A DNA stretch of 48,677 nucleotides from Phaeoceros laevis (taxonomy: Eukaryota > Anthocerotophyta > Anthocerotopsida > Notothyladales): positions 1-48,677 of the forward strand of contig JBNGIQ010009266.1 in NCBI GenBank assembly GCA_049999765.1, in the 5' to 3' direction. Shown piece after piece: positions 11,301-21,123 of the stretch. Numbering within the stretch: the stretch's first letter is position 1; each line of letters opens with the position of its first letter. The notes under the pieces were generated by a model. That model was given only the letters and a program-made list of their open reading frames with translations. It did not search any database and was not told where the DNA came from. Both the position numbers and the translations under genes were made by a program.

Positions 11301-12124
11301 GGAGGTGAAGGGTTCTGCAGCAAAGGACAAGACGGCCTCTGTGGATTTGAAAGCAGATCAGGGCAAGAAGTCTCTGAAGGAAGAAGACACCGAAATGGTG
11401 GATACTGCGGTGAGAAGCAACAGGTTTCATGTTCATCTAACGGTTCTTGTTCAGCTCTCTGACTTATCATACTGGTGTTCAGCCTCTTTCCAACGCTTCT
11501 GGTGATGACAATAGCACTGGTGCTCCATCGTCTTCGGGACATGCAGAGGAAGGTAAGGAGCACACAGTTGCCGCAACCCTTCCTGTTATGTCCGGAAGAA
11601 CCATCCAGGAGCGATTACATCTTGTCACGGGAGTAGTTTGAGGCTGAATCGTTGTTCCACTGTAACGAATGCAGGTGCACAGCTGACTGGTATATACGAT
11701 TTGGTTGCTGTGTTAACTCATAAAGGACGCAGTGCCGATTCGGGGCATTATGTTGCTTGGGTCAAACAGGAGAATGGTAACGTAGTTTTGTATTCCATGT
11801 AATTCCGGGGACTTCTGCTTTCAGGAAATCCGAGTGTCCTGAAGTTGCCATGCTTGCAGGGAAATGGATAGAGTTTGATGATGAAAACCCAATTCCTCAG
11901 AGGGAGGAGGATATCACGAAGCTCTCTGGAGGAGGTATGAGTTTCGGGTCACTTCCTAAGACTTGCTTGTCGCATGAGTTCGCGATCTAGCACAGAGACT
12001 GCCTGATGCGAGTCGAAAGTTGAATCTGCGTTCTTAATCTTGTGCTTCAGGTGACTGGCACATGGCATACATATGCATGTACAAAGTCAGAATTGCTCCT
12101 GCAGCGTCAGACGTCGTTGTTTGA
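8301..12124 (+). CDS. UBP6: Ubiquitin-specific protease UBP6/UBP7 (USP14 orthologue), 508 aa, 18 exons
   Basis: Exons: 8301-8310, 8609-8754, 8849-8884, 8984-9094, 9398-9498, 9762-9885, 9985-10044, 10136-10206, 10292-10342, 10470-10578, 10699-10787, 10922-10994, 11079-11159, 11266-11409, 11483-11552, 11675-11776, 11860-11934, 12051-12124 (1527 nt). Residues 1 to about 76 are a ubiquitin-like domain (MPTVSVKWQK, QLYDLTGVPPERQKIM) that docks on the proteasome base. The peptidase C19 core follows. Its Cys box GNTCYMNS places the nucleophile at C114, and its His box SADSGHYVAWVK places H450; the acidic triad member is probably in EFDDENP. The SGEES...VKCHISHDVNHLHEGL and RYLTVQFVRFFWKRE blocks are diagnostic of UBP6/USP14. 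It trims ubiquitin chains on proteasome-bound substrates. The first coding exon is only 10 nt (MPT plus one base). The length is close to Arabidopsis UBP6 plus a longer Lys/Ser-rich linker near residues 355-425. Confidence 0.95.
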
Positions 12125-13065
12125 TGTTCTGGCAGCTCACATGCCGATTCTCAAGTGATTCATGTGGCAGACTGGGCAACCTCCAACCTATGACTCGAGG
12201 CAGCACCATTTGCCCTCTTCATTCATTGACTATGGGGAAGCCGTGTTTTCAATTCAGAATTGTGCAATACAGGTCATCCACTACCAATTACTTTTATCTG
12301 GGCACATGACATGTACTTTCTTCTTCGCACCGATGGCGCCAACTCGCCCTTCCAAACACATTCTAAACTGATCGAGTCCGACCAACTCCGTGGTTACTGT
12401 CAGCGTGACCACCTAATAGCGGCCGCCCTCTGTTGTCGCTAGCACTTGCATGCCCAGCACATTTCAAAATCCCTCATAGCCCTGCTGCCACTTGCTGTCC
12501 GATCTGATATTTTGGGATTTGGGCCTTCCCGCCTCGACCTCCCGCCTGTCGCATGTGCCTGCGCTCTATTTCTGTCATGGCCACTGCGAGGCCTTCATTC
12601 GCAACCCGCTCGTCCTCTCGAGGCCGGCGAGGTCTCGTGTCGCATCTGCGGTACGTCGCTTTTGTGTGCTCGAAGTCTGCCCCATGCGTTTCTTTGTGTT
12701 GCTTCCCGCTTGTCTGGACCTAGAGCGAGGTCGGATGATGTGTTTTCCTGGTGGAGCCGGCCTCTTGTTGTGCTGTTAGTCCGCCTTCGGCGTGTTGTTT
12801 AGTTTCCCCTTGTTGCCTTGGCTTCAGGAGCCACAGCAGGCGATTGAGGTAGTTGCATGACATTGTTTGTAGCAGTGTGCGGTGGGGATGGCTTCTCCTC
12901 TTGACCTTTGCTGCTGTGTTGATCTGTCAGAGATCTTGCGAGGCCTACTTCAGTTGTGTGTTCGTTGAAGAGGCAGCAGCTTCTGATCGGCAGCTTTTCC
13001 CGGTTTCGCAGGGGAGTGGAGTAGCAACATTGAGGAAGCGAGGCAGTTCAGGAGGTTCAGTCGCC
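12125..13065. other. Spacer: UBP6 3' end and DWF1 promoter/5' leader
   Basis: 941 bp of pyrimidine-rich sequence with no supported gene. The DWF1 frame stays open upstream of its ATG back to about 12853, but contains no in-frame ATG. A 5'-UTR intron ending at a CAG near 13011 is possible but unproven. No repeats or RNA genes were recognised. Confidence 0.5.
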
Positions 13066-14906
13066 ATGGCTTCGGAGTTGGAGAAGCCGCTAAGGGAGAA
13101 GAGGGCTAAGACTTGGGTGGACTGGGCCGTCCAGTTCCGGTGGATCTTGGTGATCTTCGTTGTGCTCCCTATATCTCGGACTTCTGATTTCTTGACTTAC
13201 TTGGGAGACTGGTGGTCAGCGCGTAAGAGCTATGAGAAGCGGCAGAAGGAGCACGACCAAAACGTGGAGAAGGTGGTGAAGAGGCTGAAGGAGCGGAATC
13301 CTCAGAAGGACGGCCTGGTTTGCACAGCTCGCAAACCATATGTAGCTGTTGGCATGCGCAATGTGGATTACAAGCGTGTCAGGCACTTCGAGGTGGACCT
13401 CTCGGCTTTCCGCCAGGTCCTGGATGTTGACAAGGAGCGGATGATCGCCAGATGCGAGCCCTTGGTGTCCATGGGACAGATCACGAGGATCACTGTCCCC
13501 CTCAACCTGTCGCTTGCTGTGGTGGCGGAGCTGAATGATCTCACTGTCGGCGGCCTGATTAACGGCTACGGCATTGAAGGCAGCTCTCACATTTACGGGC
13601 TCTTTGCCGATACTGTTGTGGCGTACGAGATCATTCTTGCTGACGGCCAACTTGTGCGTGCTACGAGGGATAACGAGTACAGTGACCTTTTCTATGCGAT
13701 TCCGTGGTCGCAGGGCACACTAGGCTTGCTGGTTGCTGCTGAGATCAAGCTCATTGAAGTGAAGCCTTACATGCGGGTGACCTACAAGCCTGCCAGGGGG
13801 AACTTGAAGGATCTGGCCCAGGCTTACGCTGACGCTTTCTGCCCTCGTGATGGGGACCAGGACAACCCCGAGAAGGTGCCGGAGTTTATAGAAGGCATGA
13901 TCTACAGTGATTCCGAAGGTGTGATGATGACTGGCCGCTATGCCTCGAAGGAGGAGGCGAAGCAGAAGGGGAGCACCATCAACACGGTGGGATGGTGGTT
14001 CAAGCCCTGGTTTTACCAGTATGCCCAGAAAGCTCTCACCATTGGTGAGTTCGTGGAGTACATTCCAACGAGGGACTACTATCATCGCCATACCCGCTGC
14101 CTTTACTGGGAGGGCAAATTGATCTTGCCCTTCGGTGACCAATGGTGGTTTCGCTGGTTTTTTGGCTGGCTTATGCCACCCAAGGTGTCTTACTTGAAGG
14201 CTACGCAGGGGGACGCCATTCGGAATTACTACCACGAACGCCATGTGATTCAGGACATGCTTGTGCCCCTGTACAAGGTTGGCGACGCTTTGGAGTTCTC
14301 TGACCGCGAGTTCGAGGTGGGAAGCTGCCTACTTTGTGACATTCCTCTTGAGTATTTTGTGCTGTGATAGCTTGCTTATCGTTGCTTGCAACTGTGGAGG
14401 GAGTCAGCGTTTTTCTTATGGCACTAAACTGAGTTGCACTTGCTGTGCTGTGTCAGGTGTACCCCATTTGGTTGTGCCCCCACCGTATCTTCAAGGCGCC
14501 GATCAAAACTATGATCTTTCCCGAGACAGGATTTGATCTTCACCGCCGCCAAGGTGACACGCCCTATGCGCAGATGTTCACAGATGTGGGGGTTTATTAT
14601 ACCCCTGAGTGTGTTTTCCGCGGGGAAGTTTATGACGGAGCTGCAGCTGTCGCCAAAATGGAGCAGTGGCTGATCGAGAACAACTCTTTCCAAGCCCTGT
14701 ATGCGGTATCCGAGTTAAACGAGAATGATTTCTGGCGTATGTTTGATGCCTCCCTGTACAATCATTGCCGCAACAAGTACAAGGCTGTTGGTACCTTCAT
14801 GAGTGTGTACTACAAGTCCAAGAAGGGTAAGAAGACGGAGCAGGAAGTGAAAGATGAGGAATCGAAGGTTGCGGAAAAGGATGTTGAGAGACCTCTGTTG
14901 GATTAG
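13066..14906 (+). CDS. DWF1: Delta(24)-sterol reductase DWARF1/DIMINUTO (DHCR24 family), 566 aa, 2 exons
   Basis: Exons 13066-14316 and 14457-14906, with a phase-0 intron of 140 nt, giving 1701 nt. The ATG at 13066 yields MASELEKPL followed by KTWVDWAVQFRWILVI, the same layout as plant DWF1. A single membrane anchor lies at about residues 24-46. The FAD-binding type-4 domain is clear, with GLVCTARKPYVAVGMRNV, LSLAVVAELNDLTVGG and GIEGSSHIYGLFADTVVAYE. The C-terminal half carries the family blocks VEYIPTRDYYHRHTRCLYWE, GWLMPPKVSYLKATQG and VYPIWLCPH, and the end is Lys/Glu-rich. The enzyme reduces or isomerises the delta-24(28)/24 double bond of sterols in the ER, feeding campesterol and brassinosteroid-type synthesis. 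It converges on the PPR gene. Confidence 0.97.
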
Positions 14907-15412
14907 GCTAGAAGTAATCCAGTTTTGAGTGAGGAGGGCAAGGGTAGTAGGTGTCAACTGCCACCTACTGCCCCGTTAGAACCCTTCGTGATTTTAGGAC
15001 ATCCCGGGTTTCCGGCTGTCCGTCGGGGTGAGATGCTGCACTGCTTGTAGGCCAGGTAGTAGTAGACCACCCAATTCTTTTGGCTTGTTTGACGGCCCAT
15101 TTGACGCTTTGTCCGCGAACTGCAAGCATGGAACACCGAAGCTTTGTGGACTTTTGGCCGGCTTAGTTTTTCCTTGCCCAAGACTAACTCGACAGGCCCC
15201 CGGTTGAGTCGGCTGATTCGGCTCGCCCGTTCTGGTAAAAAGCTCCGGAAACGCGACATCATTGCCAGCACGTAGGGAAGACCCTCCGTTTGAATCAACA
15301 GTTTTAGGGTTCGGGTGGCCTCCTTTTCTTCGTGTGCAGTTGGACGTCAAAGTCCCAGTTGGTATACACTTACTAGACTAGGTAGCCCAGGTTGAAAGTG
15401 TAGACTGTCCCC

Positions 15413-15481
15413 AACTGGATCTTTGGTGTTTATCCCAACTGGGTCTTTGGTGTGAAGCCGCTTCACACCAGAGATCCAGTT
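15413..15481. repeat. Direct repeat plus 22-bp-arm hairpin
   Basis: AACTGGATCTTTGGTGT at 15413-15429 recurs as AACTGGGTCTTTGGTGT at 15437-15453. The second copy is the left arm of an almost perfect inverted repeat running to 15481 (right arm GCTTCACACC...GATCCAGTT), with essentially no loop at CCG. The two arms differ at about two positions. A related CCCAGTTGG lies at 15353-15361 in inverted orientation. This is the shape of a small foldback or MITE relic or an inverted duplication. Confidence 0.75.
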
Positions 15482-16087
15482 ATGGAAGCTATCGAAAATC
15501 GTAGGTAGACTACGCATAACTTCTAGTAGACACTCATAGTTACTACCAACGGATATTTCCCGGCGATGCTTACTATGCCTATTCTATGCTCAAGCTGGCA
15601 GGATAGTTCCCAACTTCCCACCCTTTATATTTAGCGGCCTTACATTTGGTGCGGGTGTAGTCTTTACCCAGTAAACACTGGAAATAAATCAAACCAAATC
15701 ATCCAAATACCAATTAGTATGGATACTATGGACAGGGCTGACACTTTGGGCAGTGCTGACACTTTGTCCAGTCCTGTACCAACCTCACATGGGCACTTCA
15801 TACACTGAGACATGATAAAAAAAGTCCGGCTCTCCAATCTCTCTCCACCTTACACATGAATACCACGCTCCGGAGTCATGACAGACGAGCAAGGGCTAGT
15901 TCGGTTGCTCACGAGGGCATTCATCAGAAAGTTCACCCCAACATGAGCTTTCCATTGCCATTTCCGGGTACATAGTTTAGAGTTTTCACACAAAGATGAT
16001 GACCTGTTTCTCACCAGGAGAGCTTAATTTAGCGTCTCCATTCAGTACTTGGTACGAGGAACATGCCAAGCCAGTAGCATACGTGAA

Positions 16088-16286
16088 AAGCAAGAGAACG
16101 AAATGCTTCAGATTCTTGACTCCGGATACCGTATGGGAATGTTACGTTCGCCCCGTTGGTGTTTAAACGTTTAAACCTTGTACCTGTCCTGCATGGTGAG
16201 AGCTGCGTGGCCAGTGTCAGACGTTAAAAAAAGAGAATCAGATGCTTCAGGTTCCGAATTACGGATATGGAAATGTTCCGTGTGCC
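16088..16286. repeat. Diverged ~62-bp duplication flanking a 16-bp palindrome
   Basis: The segment 16088-16152 (words AAGAGAAC, ATGCTTCAG, GGAATGTT, CGCC) recurs, diverged and with a small deletion, at 16226-16286 (AAGAGAATC, ATGCTTCAG, GAAATGTT, TGCC). Between them at 16161-16176 is the perfect palindrome GTTTAAACGTTTAAAC. No coding sense was found. Confidence 0.6.
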
Positions 16287-16427
16287 TGATTTGGTCGTGC
16301 CAGTATGTGGTTGAAGTTGTATGGTCAGAACTGCGAAAATGCCGGGCCTCCACACAACTGACTGTTGAGGCAACGAGTGAAGATGCGAGGCAGTATCCTT
16401 CTTTCTTCAAACTAGGGACAAGTTCTT

Positions 16428-16613
16428 TCAGCTTCGTGCCGCAGAAATAACATTACTCCCAGAATGCTTGCCGTCCCCACTCGGAGTGTTCAACAGACCA
16501 AACGCCAGAGCTAGCTTCTCAGCATGCCCACAAAGCACATCTTCCTTTTCCTTCTGACTCAGTGGCTTCAACACCAACTTTGTGTGAGGTACGTGGCCTC
16601 CTTCCTGCTTCAC
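16428..16613 (-). pseudogene. Out-of-frame relict of a DYW deaminase domain downstream of the PPR stop
   Basis: In the next minus frame, immediately overlapping the PPR stop codon, the sequence reads VKQEGGHVPHTK...PLSQKEKEDVLCGHAEKL..FGLLNTPSG. This is the start of a DYW cytidine-deaminase domain with its zinc-ligand/catalytic H-x-E (HAE). It then loses similarity and stops at 16428-16430, lacking the CxxC zinc ligands and the terminal DYW triplet. The segment that normally joins E+ to DYW (about 20 residues) is missing, so a deletion with frameshift probably separated it from the upstream gene. Confidence 0.75.
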
Positions 16614-19144
16614 ACGTGCATTTGTGCTCTCTCAACTAGAAATGTATGAACCACTCCGCCCTTGTCGGTCCACCAGCTCTGGCCTGGATGCTTCCGTGCC
16701 CCGAATTTCACTCTCATTGCCTGCATCTCCTTCGCCTCCTCCCACATCTCAGCTCCCGCATAAATGTTTGACATCAAGACATAGGGTGCTGCATCCTTTT
16801 CATCTAATTTCACTGCATACTTGAAAGCCTGGCGTCCAACCTCAACATTGCTCCACATTCGACAAGCGCCCAACAGAGTGATCCAAACTTTGCCATTAGG
16901 TTGGAAAGGCATGGTCTTAGCCATCTGTAAAGCTTCGTCCAGGTGGCCAGCACGCCCCAGGAGGTCCATCATGCATGTGTAATGCTCAATGGTTGGACTG
17001 ATGTCATAATCTGAGCTCATAGCCTCGAACAACATTCGGCCTTTGTCCACAAGGCCTACATGACTGCATGCAGTTAGCACACTCAAGAATGTGATGCTGT
17101 TTGGGTGAATTCCTTCCTGCCCCATCCTGTCAACTAGGTCGAAGACGATTTCACTGTCTCCTTGGCGAGTATATCCTGCAATTAGTGCGCTCCATGCCAC
17201 AACGTCCCTTACAGACAGCGAATCAAATACGTACTGTGCATCCTCCAACCTCCCACACTTGGCGTACATATTTACTAAGCACGAGCCCACAACTACATCA
17301 CCTTGCAAACCTCTATGTTCAATCTCGGCATGGAGCTGCTCTCCCAGAGGCAGAGCTGCTACAGTTGCGCATGCCTGCAGGAGACATACATATGTGAAAG
17401 AATCGGGTGGACCCAAGCCTTCTTGTTGCATAGTGCTGTAAACGCCCAAGGCTTCCTCAGCCATTCCTTGCTGGGCATAACCTGAAATCATCGTATTCCA
17501 AGTCACCAAGTTCTTCTGAGAAAGTTTGTCAAAAACTCTCTGAGCATTCTCTATACTTCCACACTTTGCGTACATGCTGACCAAGCTGGCGCCTACAACC
17601 ACATCATCTTGGAGTCCTCGTTCTTGTATCTGTGCATGGAGCTGCTTTCCATGATGCAGAGCTACTGCACCTACACTTGCACTTGCCTGCAGGAGGCATA
17701 CAAATGTGACAGAATCGGGAGGAGTGAGACCTGCTTGTTGCATACTACTGTAAAGGGTAAGGGCTTCCTGACCCATCCCCTGCTGGACATAACCTGTGAT
17801 CATAGCTGTCCAAGTCACCACATTTTTCAAAGGAAGTCTGTCAAACACTTTATGAGCATCTTCTAAGCTGCCGCACTTTGCATACATGTTGACCAAGCTG
17901 GCTCCTACAACCATATCAGCTTGCAGTCCTTGTTCTTCAATCTGTGCATGGAGCTGCTTCCCCTGATGCAAAGCTACACCTACACTTGCACATGCCTGGA
18001 GGAGGCATACGAATGTCACACAGTTTGGTTTAGTGATGTTTTCTTTTTGCATACTACTGTAAAGATTGAGCGCTTCGCTACCCATCCCCTGCTGCGCATA
18101 ACCTGCAATCATGGCGGTCCATGCGACCACATCTTTTTGAGGAAGTTCGTCAAACACTCTTCGAGCATCCTCTAAGCTACCACACTTTGCATACATATCA
18201 ATCATACAGGTTTGGACAAGAATATCAGGATGCCCTGCACTTGCAAGAAAATGAGCATGGACATCCTTGCCTGCAGCCAAGTCTCCTGCACTGGCACATG
18301 CCTTGAGAACTGTCACAAAAGTACCATTGCCTGGCTCAACTGTTGACTCACGCATCTGCCGATACAGGACTATAGCGTGCGAAGGCTGTCCGTGTCTAGC
18401 ATATGCCAAAATTATTGCGGCCCAGTTAAAGGCCGAGGGTTGTTTCAGCGCGGAAAACACTCGCGTTGCTTCCTCCAACCGCCCATGAGAGGAATACAGG
18501 CCGATGAGGTGAGTAGCCAGGAATGCGTTCCCTTCATATCCACTTTTCACAGCAAGAGCATGAGTACGTCTGCCCAGAGCCAGGTCCTTTTGTCCTATGC
18601 ACCACTTGAGGACTCGGTAGAAGATATTGTTAGGTATATGACATCCTCGCTCCACCAGAAGGCTCAAAACATCCACAGCTTGAGTAACTTGTCCACTCTC
18701 ACATAGTTTCTTGCAGGCTGCAACCTCCAAATTGCCGGCGTACGCTGTCAACCTGCCCGGACCTCCTTGAACCGAGGGGGACACAAGCCCAGGAGACCTC
18801 CTCATCCGAGCGTCCCACAATGCTACCCAACTAGGATCCAACCACAGGACATGCTTGGACATTTTGTACCTACAATCAGGATGCCGAGGAGTCTTCCCCC
18901 GCCCATTGTCCCACCACTGTGTCGGACCTGAAAATAGTTCTTGCCATAAAAACTGCTGCAGCCCTTCCGAAGTCACCTCTACCTCTCCAGAGGATGCCTG
19001 GCTTCTCCCAGACCACACCCTCGGTGCTGCCGGGTGGCTGAGGGCCTCAAATCCACAGTTTCTAGGTGATTCTTGTACGGCAAGCCCGGACACAATCCTG
19101 TGCCGGGCGAGCTCCATATTAAACTCCAAGGGCCTGGCAGCCAT
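16610..19144 (-). CDS. PLS-class pentatricopeptide repeat protein with E/E+ domain, DYW lost, 844 aa
   Basis: Intronless on the minus strand; first in-frame ATG at 19142-19144, stop TGA at 16610-16612. After an Arg-containing, poorly conserved N-terminus (possible organelle transit peptide, about 1-110) come many PPR motifs. They show the signatures MYAKCGSLEDA, VFDxLPxKxVVxWTAMIxGY and QQGMGxEALxLYSSMQ. Modules of about 102-104 residues repeat in the middle of the protein and are also close at the DNA level. E and E+ motifs begin around residue 753 (WITLLGACRMW, YVLMSNIYAGAEMWEEAKEM, PGQSWW). The frame then ends in VVHTFLVERAQMHV, exactly where a DYW domain should begin. PLS-PPR proteins specify C-to-U RNA editing sites in plastids or mitochondria. 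Without DYW this one would need a deaminase supplied in trans, or it is decaying. Confidence 0.92.
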   Translation of the reverse strand: MAARPLEFNMELARHRIVSGLAVQESPRNCGFEALSHPAAPRVWSGRSQASSGEVEVTSEGLQQFLWQELFSGPTQWWDNGRGKTPRHPDCRYKMSKHVLWLDPSWVALWDARMRRSPGLVSPSVQGGPGRLTAYAGNLEVAACKKLCESGQVTQAVDVLSLLVERGCHIPNNIFYRVLKWCIGQKDLALGRRTHALAVKSGYEGNAFLATHLIGLYSSHGRLEEATRVFSALKQPSAFNWAAIILAYARHGQPSHAIVLYRQMRESTVEPGNGTFVTVLKACASAGDLAAGKDVHAHFLASAGHPDILVQTCMIDMYAKCGSLEDARRVFDELPQKDVVAWTAMIAGYAQQGMGSEALNLYSSMQKENITKPNCVTFVCLLQACASVGVALHQGKQLHAQIEEQGLQADMVVGASLVNMYAKCGSLEDAHKVFDRLPLKNVVTWTAMITGYVQQGMGQEALTLYSSMQQAGLTPPDSVTFVCLLQASASVGAVALHHGKQLHAQIQERGLQDDVVVGASLVSMYAKCGSIENAQRVFDKLSQKNLVTWNTMISGYAQQGMAEEALGVYSTMQQEGLGPPDSFTYVCLLQACATVAALPLGEQLHAEIEHRGLQGDVVVGSCLVNMYAKCGRLEDAQYVFDSLSVRDVVAWSALIAGYTRQGDSEIVFDLVDRMGQEGIHPNSITFLSVLTACSHVGLVDKGRMLFEAMSSDYDISPTIEHYTCMMDLLGRAGHLDEALQMAKTMPFQPNGKVWITLLGACRMWSNVEVGRQAFKYAVKLDEKDAAPYVLMSNIYAGAEMWEEAKEMQAMRVKFGARKHPGQSWWTDKGGVVHTFLVERAQMHV

Positions 19145-21123
19145 GAGTCCAGCAGAATCCGACAAGCTGTCCTGCCTTCATCCTGGTTCTGTATCCAGCT
19201 ACCTGGACCAGAGTACAAATTGCGAATGCGCACGAATGCGGACCTTAGTGGCTCAACAACAAGAGCATAAGCAAACCAAGCTGGATCTGCTTCTCGCCTC
19301 CATGGAAGGACTGCTGCATGCTCGTCCCTTCTGCTCTCGCTTCCTTTCATACTCGCTTGCTACAACCAAGGAATCAAAATGAAGGCTCTGCTGCAGTGAG
19401 CTACACAACAATCGACCGTCAGTTCGGTGAACGGGGAGCAGGAATTTTGTCACTTACCCCTGTCACATCCCTCTGGGACTTCTGGCCGCATCCATGTCCC
19501 TGCATATCGCCAGATCAGACAATTCTCCGGTAATCATCCTCATATGTGCAAATCTCCACATAAAGAGCATGACAAGGCTGGAACGCGATACAAACGGTAA
19601 ACAAGGTGACCGAGTTACCTACAGGCAGGCTATGCAGGAGTTGTTTGACAAGGCTCAATCGTTGTCATACTGTAAAGCATCATAGATGATGAGTAGGCAT
19701 GAAGAGGATAGCTGCATGCAACCGGCGTGGCTCGAATGGATGGGATGGTGGCGGGGCCCAAGTCTTGGAAAGCGTGCAGGCTTCCGCCATCAAAGAACGT
19801 GTGAAGATTTCTCACATGAGTGCAGCAGCGGCTGCAGCCATCATCCAGGGCAACGCATGAGTGCCGTACACATCCAGGGCCACGCTAACCAAAACTAACC
19901 AAAGGATCTCCTTAACAGGTGAGCCACGTCACAGGTCATTTGTGTACGGATGGCGCAGTATCTACCACGTAAGAGACTCTATTCACTTTTCTTCACCTTA
20001 GCAAGGGAATTGCTTTTTTGTCGTTTTCCATCGGACTCTCCTCCTGCACGCTGTTGCTCGCCCCCGCGGCCCCAGCCCATCCTTGGCAGTCCAGCTTCCG
20101 ATCGCCACGCGCATGCTTCCGCTTTCTGGACTCACGCTCTGCTCTTACCTTTTCCTCTCAGTAATAAGCTGTCCCGACCCCGTCATTCGCCTTGCAGGCT
20201 CGGAGCCTGCCCTCCACGTCTCTACTCTACTGTTCTCTAGATCCGGTGGGAGGCAGGGATCGCTGTGGGAGCGCTCGCTTCACAGCGCTCGCAGATGCTG
20301 GTTTGCTGCCTGCAGCAGAATTCAACTGGAGCAGGTAAGCATGCGTAGCTTAGATGTCACTTTTGGTGACCTGCGGGGCTTCGAGTGGCACAGTCTGTGA
20401 GGGAAATGGATGATAGCCTTGGTGAACGGTGTTGATCTGAGAGTAGAGCAGGCCTGCCGTTTGTGTGTGGTTGCATGTCTGAAACCGTGTGCATTCTTCT
20501 TTTATTTTCTGCCCGAGCTCTGGATTGTGGAGGTGATGTGTGGCAGCTGCTGGTGGCTTGTTTGTTGCGTGAGCAGGTGCAGCTGTGGAGAGGGGGGAGA
20601 CTGGAGTTGGCGGTAGGATTTCNNNNNNNNNNNNNNNNNNNNNNNNNNNNNNNNNNNNNNNNNNNNNNNNNNNNNNNNNNNNNNNNNNNNNNNNNNNNNN
20701 NNNNNNNNNNNNNNNNNNNNNNTGGAGCTGCTGAGGCGAGGGGGCCACCGTGGGAGCATTTGGAGCCCGGGAAGACGGATGGTGCGCCCGACATGAGGAT
20801 GCTGGTTAGGTTTAAGTAGTGCAGTTGGAAGGAATCTGGCAGCTGGCCAGGATGCTGGAGAGCTAGTTTAGCAGGGTAGTGTAGGCGGGAAGCAGCGGGA
20901 CATCGATGAGAGAAGGTCTCGGGGTGGTGGAAGTGTGGAGGAATCAGGGAGCACGCACTGGGAGAAGAGGAGCTGAGAAAGGCTACAATCGCTGGCGTCT
21001 GGTAAGGGAGCGCCCGTCGGGTGCGCCCTGTTGCGCTGCTGCTGTGGGGGAGCCGGGGAGCGTGCCATTACTTCTGTCAAGGTGGACTCCTTCCACACCA
21101 TTTCTGTCCCCGGGAATGCGGAC
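19145..21123. other. Spacer: PPR 5' region, assembly gap and promoter of the CaaX gene
   Basis: About 2 kb with no supported gene; several open frames show no similarity. Two short direct copies of CATCCAGGGC(A/C)ACGC lie near 19843-19884. A 100-N gap interrupts the region at 20623-20722, so a small feature could be hidden. Confidence 0.5.
20623..20722. other. Assembly gap, 100 N
   Basis: Exactly 100 consecutive N. This is the conventional placeholder for a scaffold gap of unknown size, so distances across it are not reliable. Confidence 0.98.

Larger units (their letters stand above)
14907..16427. other. Repeat-bearing spacer between DWF1 and the PPR gene
   Basis: About 1.5 kb with no supported gene. 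An 8-bp stem hairpin sits at 14946-14969, just after the DWF1 stop. A long hairpin with a direct-repeat partner lies at 15413-15481. The word GCTGACACTTTG is repeated near 15728-15765. A diverged duplication flanks a 16-bp palindrome at 16088-16286. Open frames around 14954-15350 show no family similarity that I recognise. Confidence 0.6.

Noticed and set aside
14954-15350. Minus-strand frames of 114-118 codons after DWF1
   Set aside because: They overlap each other in different frames, show no recognisable domain, and lie in a repeat-bearing spacer.
16171-16410. Possible further DYW fragment (ARHF...TTYW) beyond the relict stop
   Set aside because: Only a few scattered residues match the end of DYW, with no cysteine ligands; chance is more likely.
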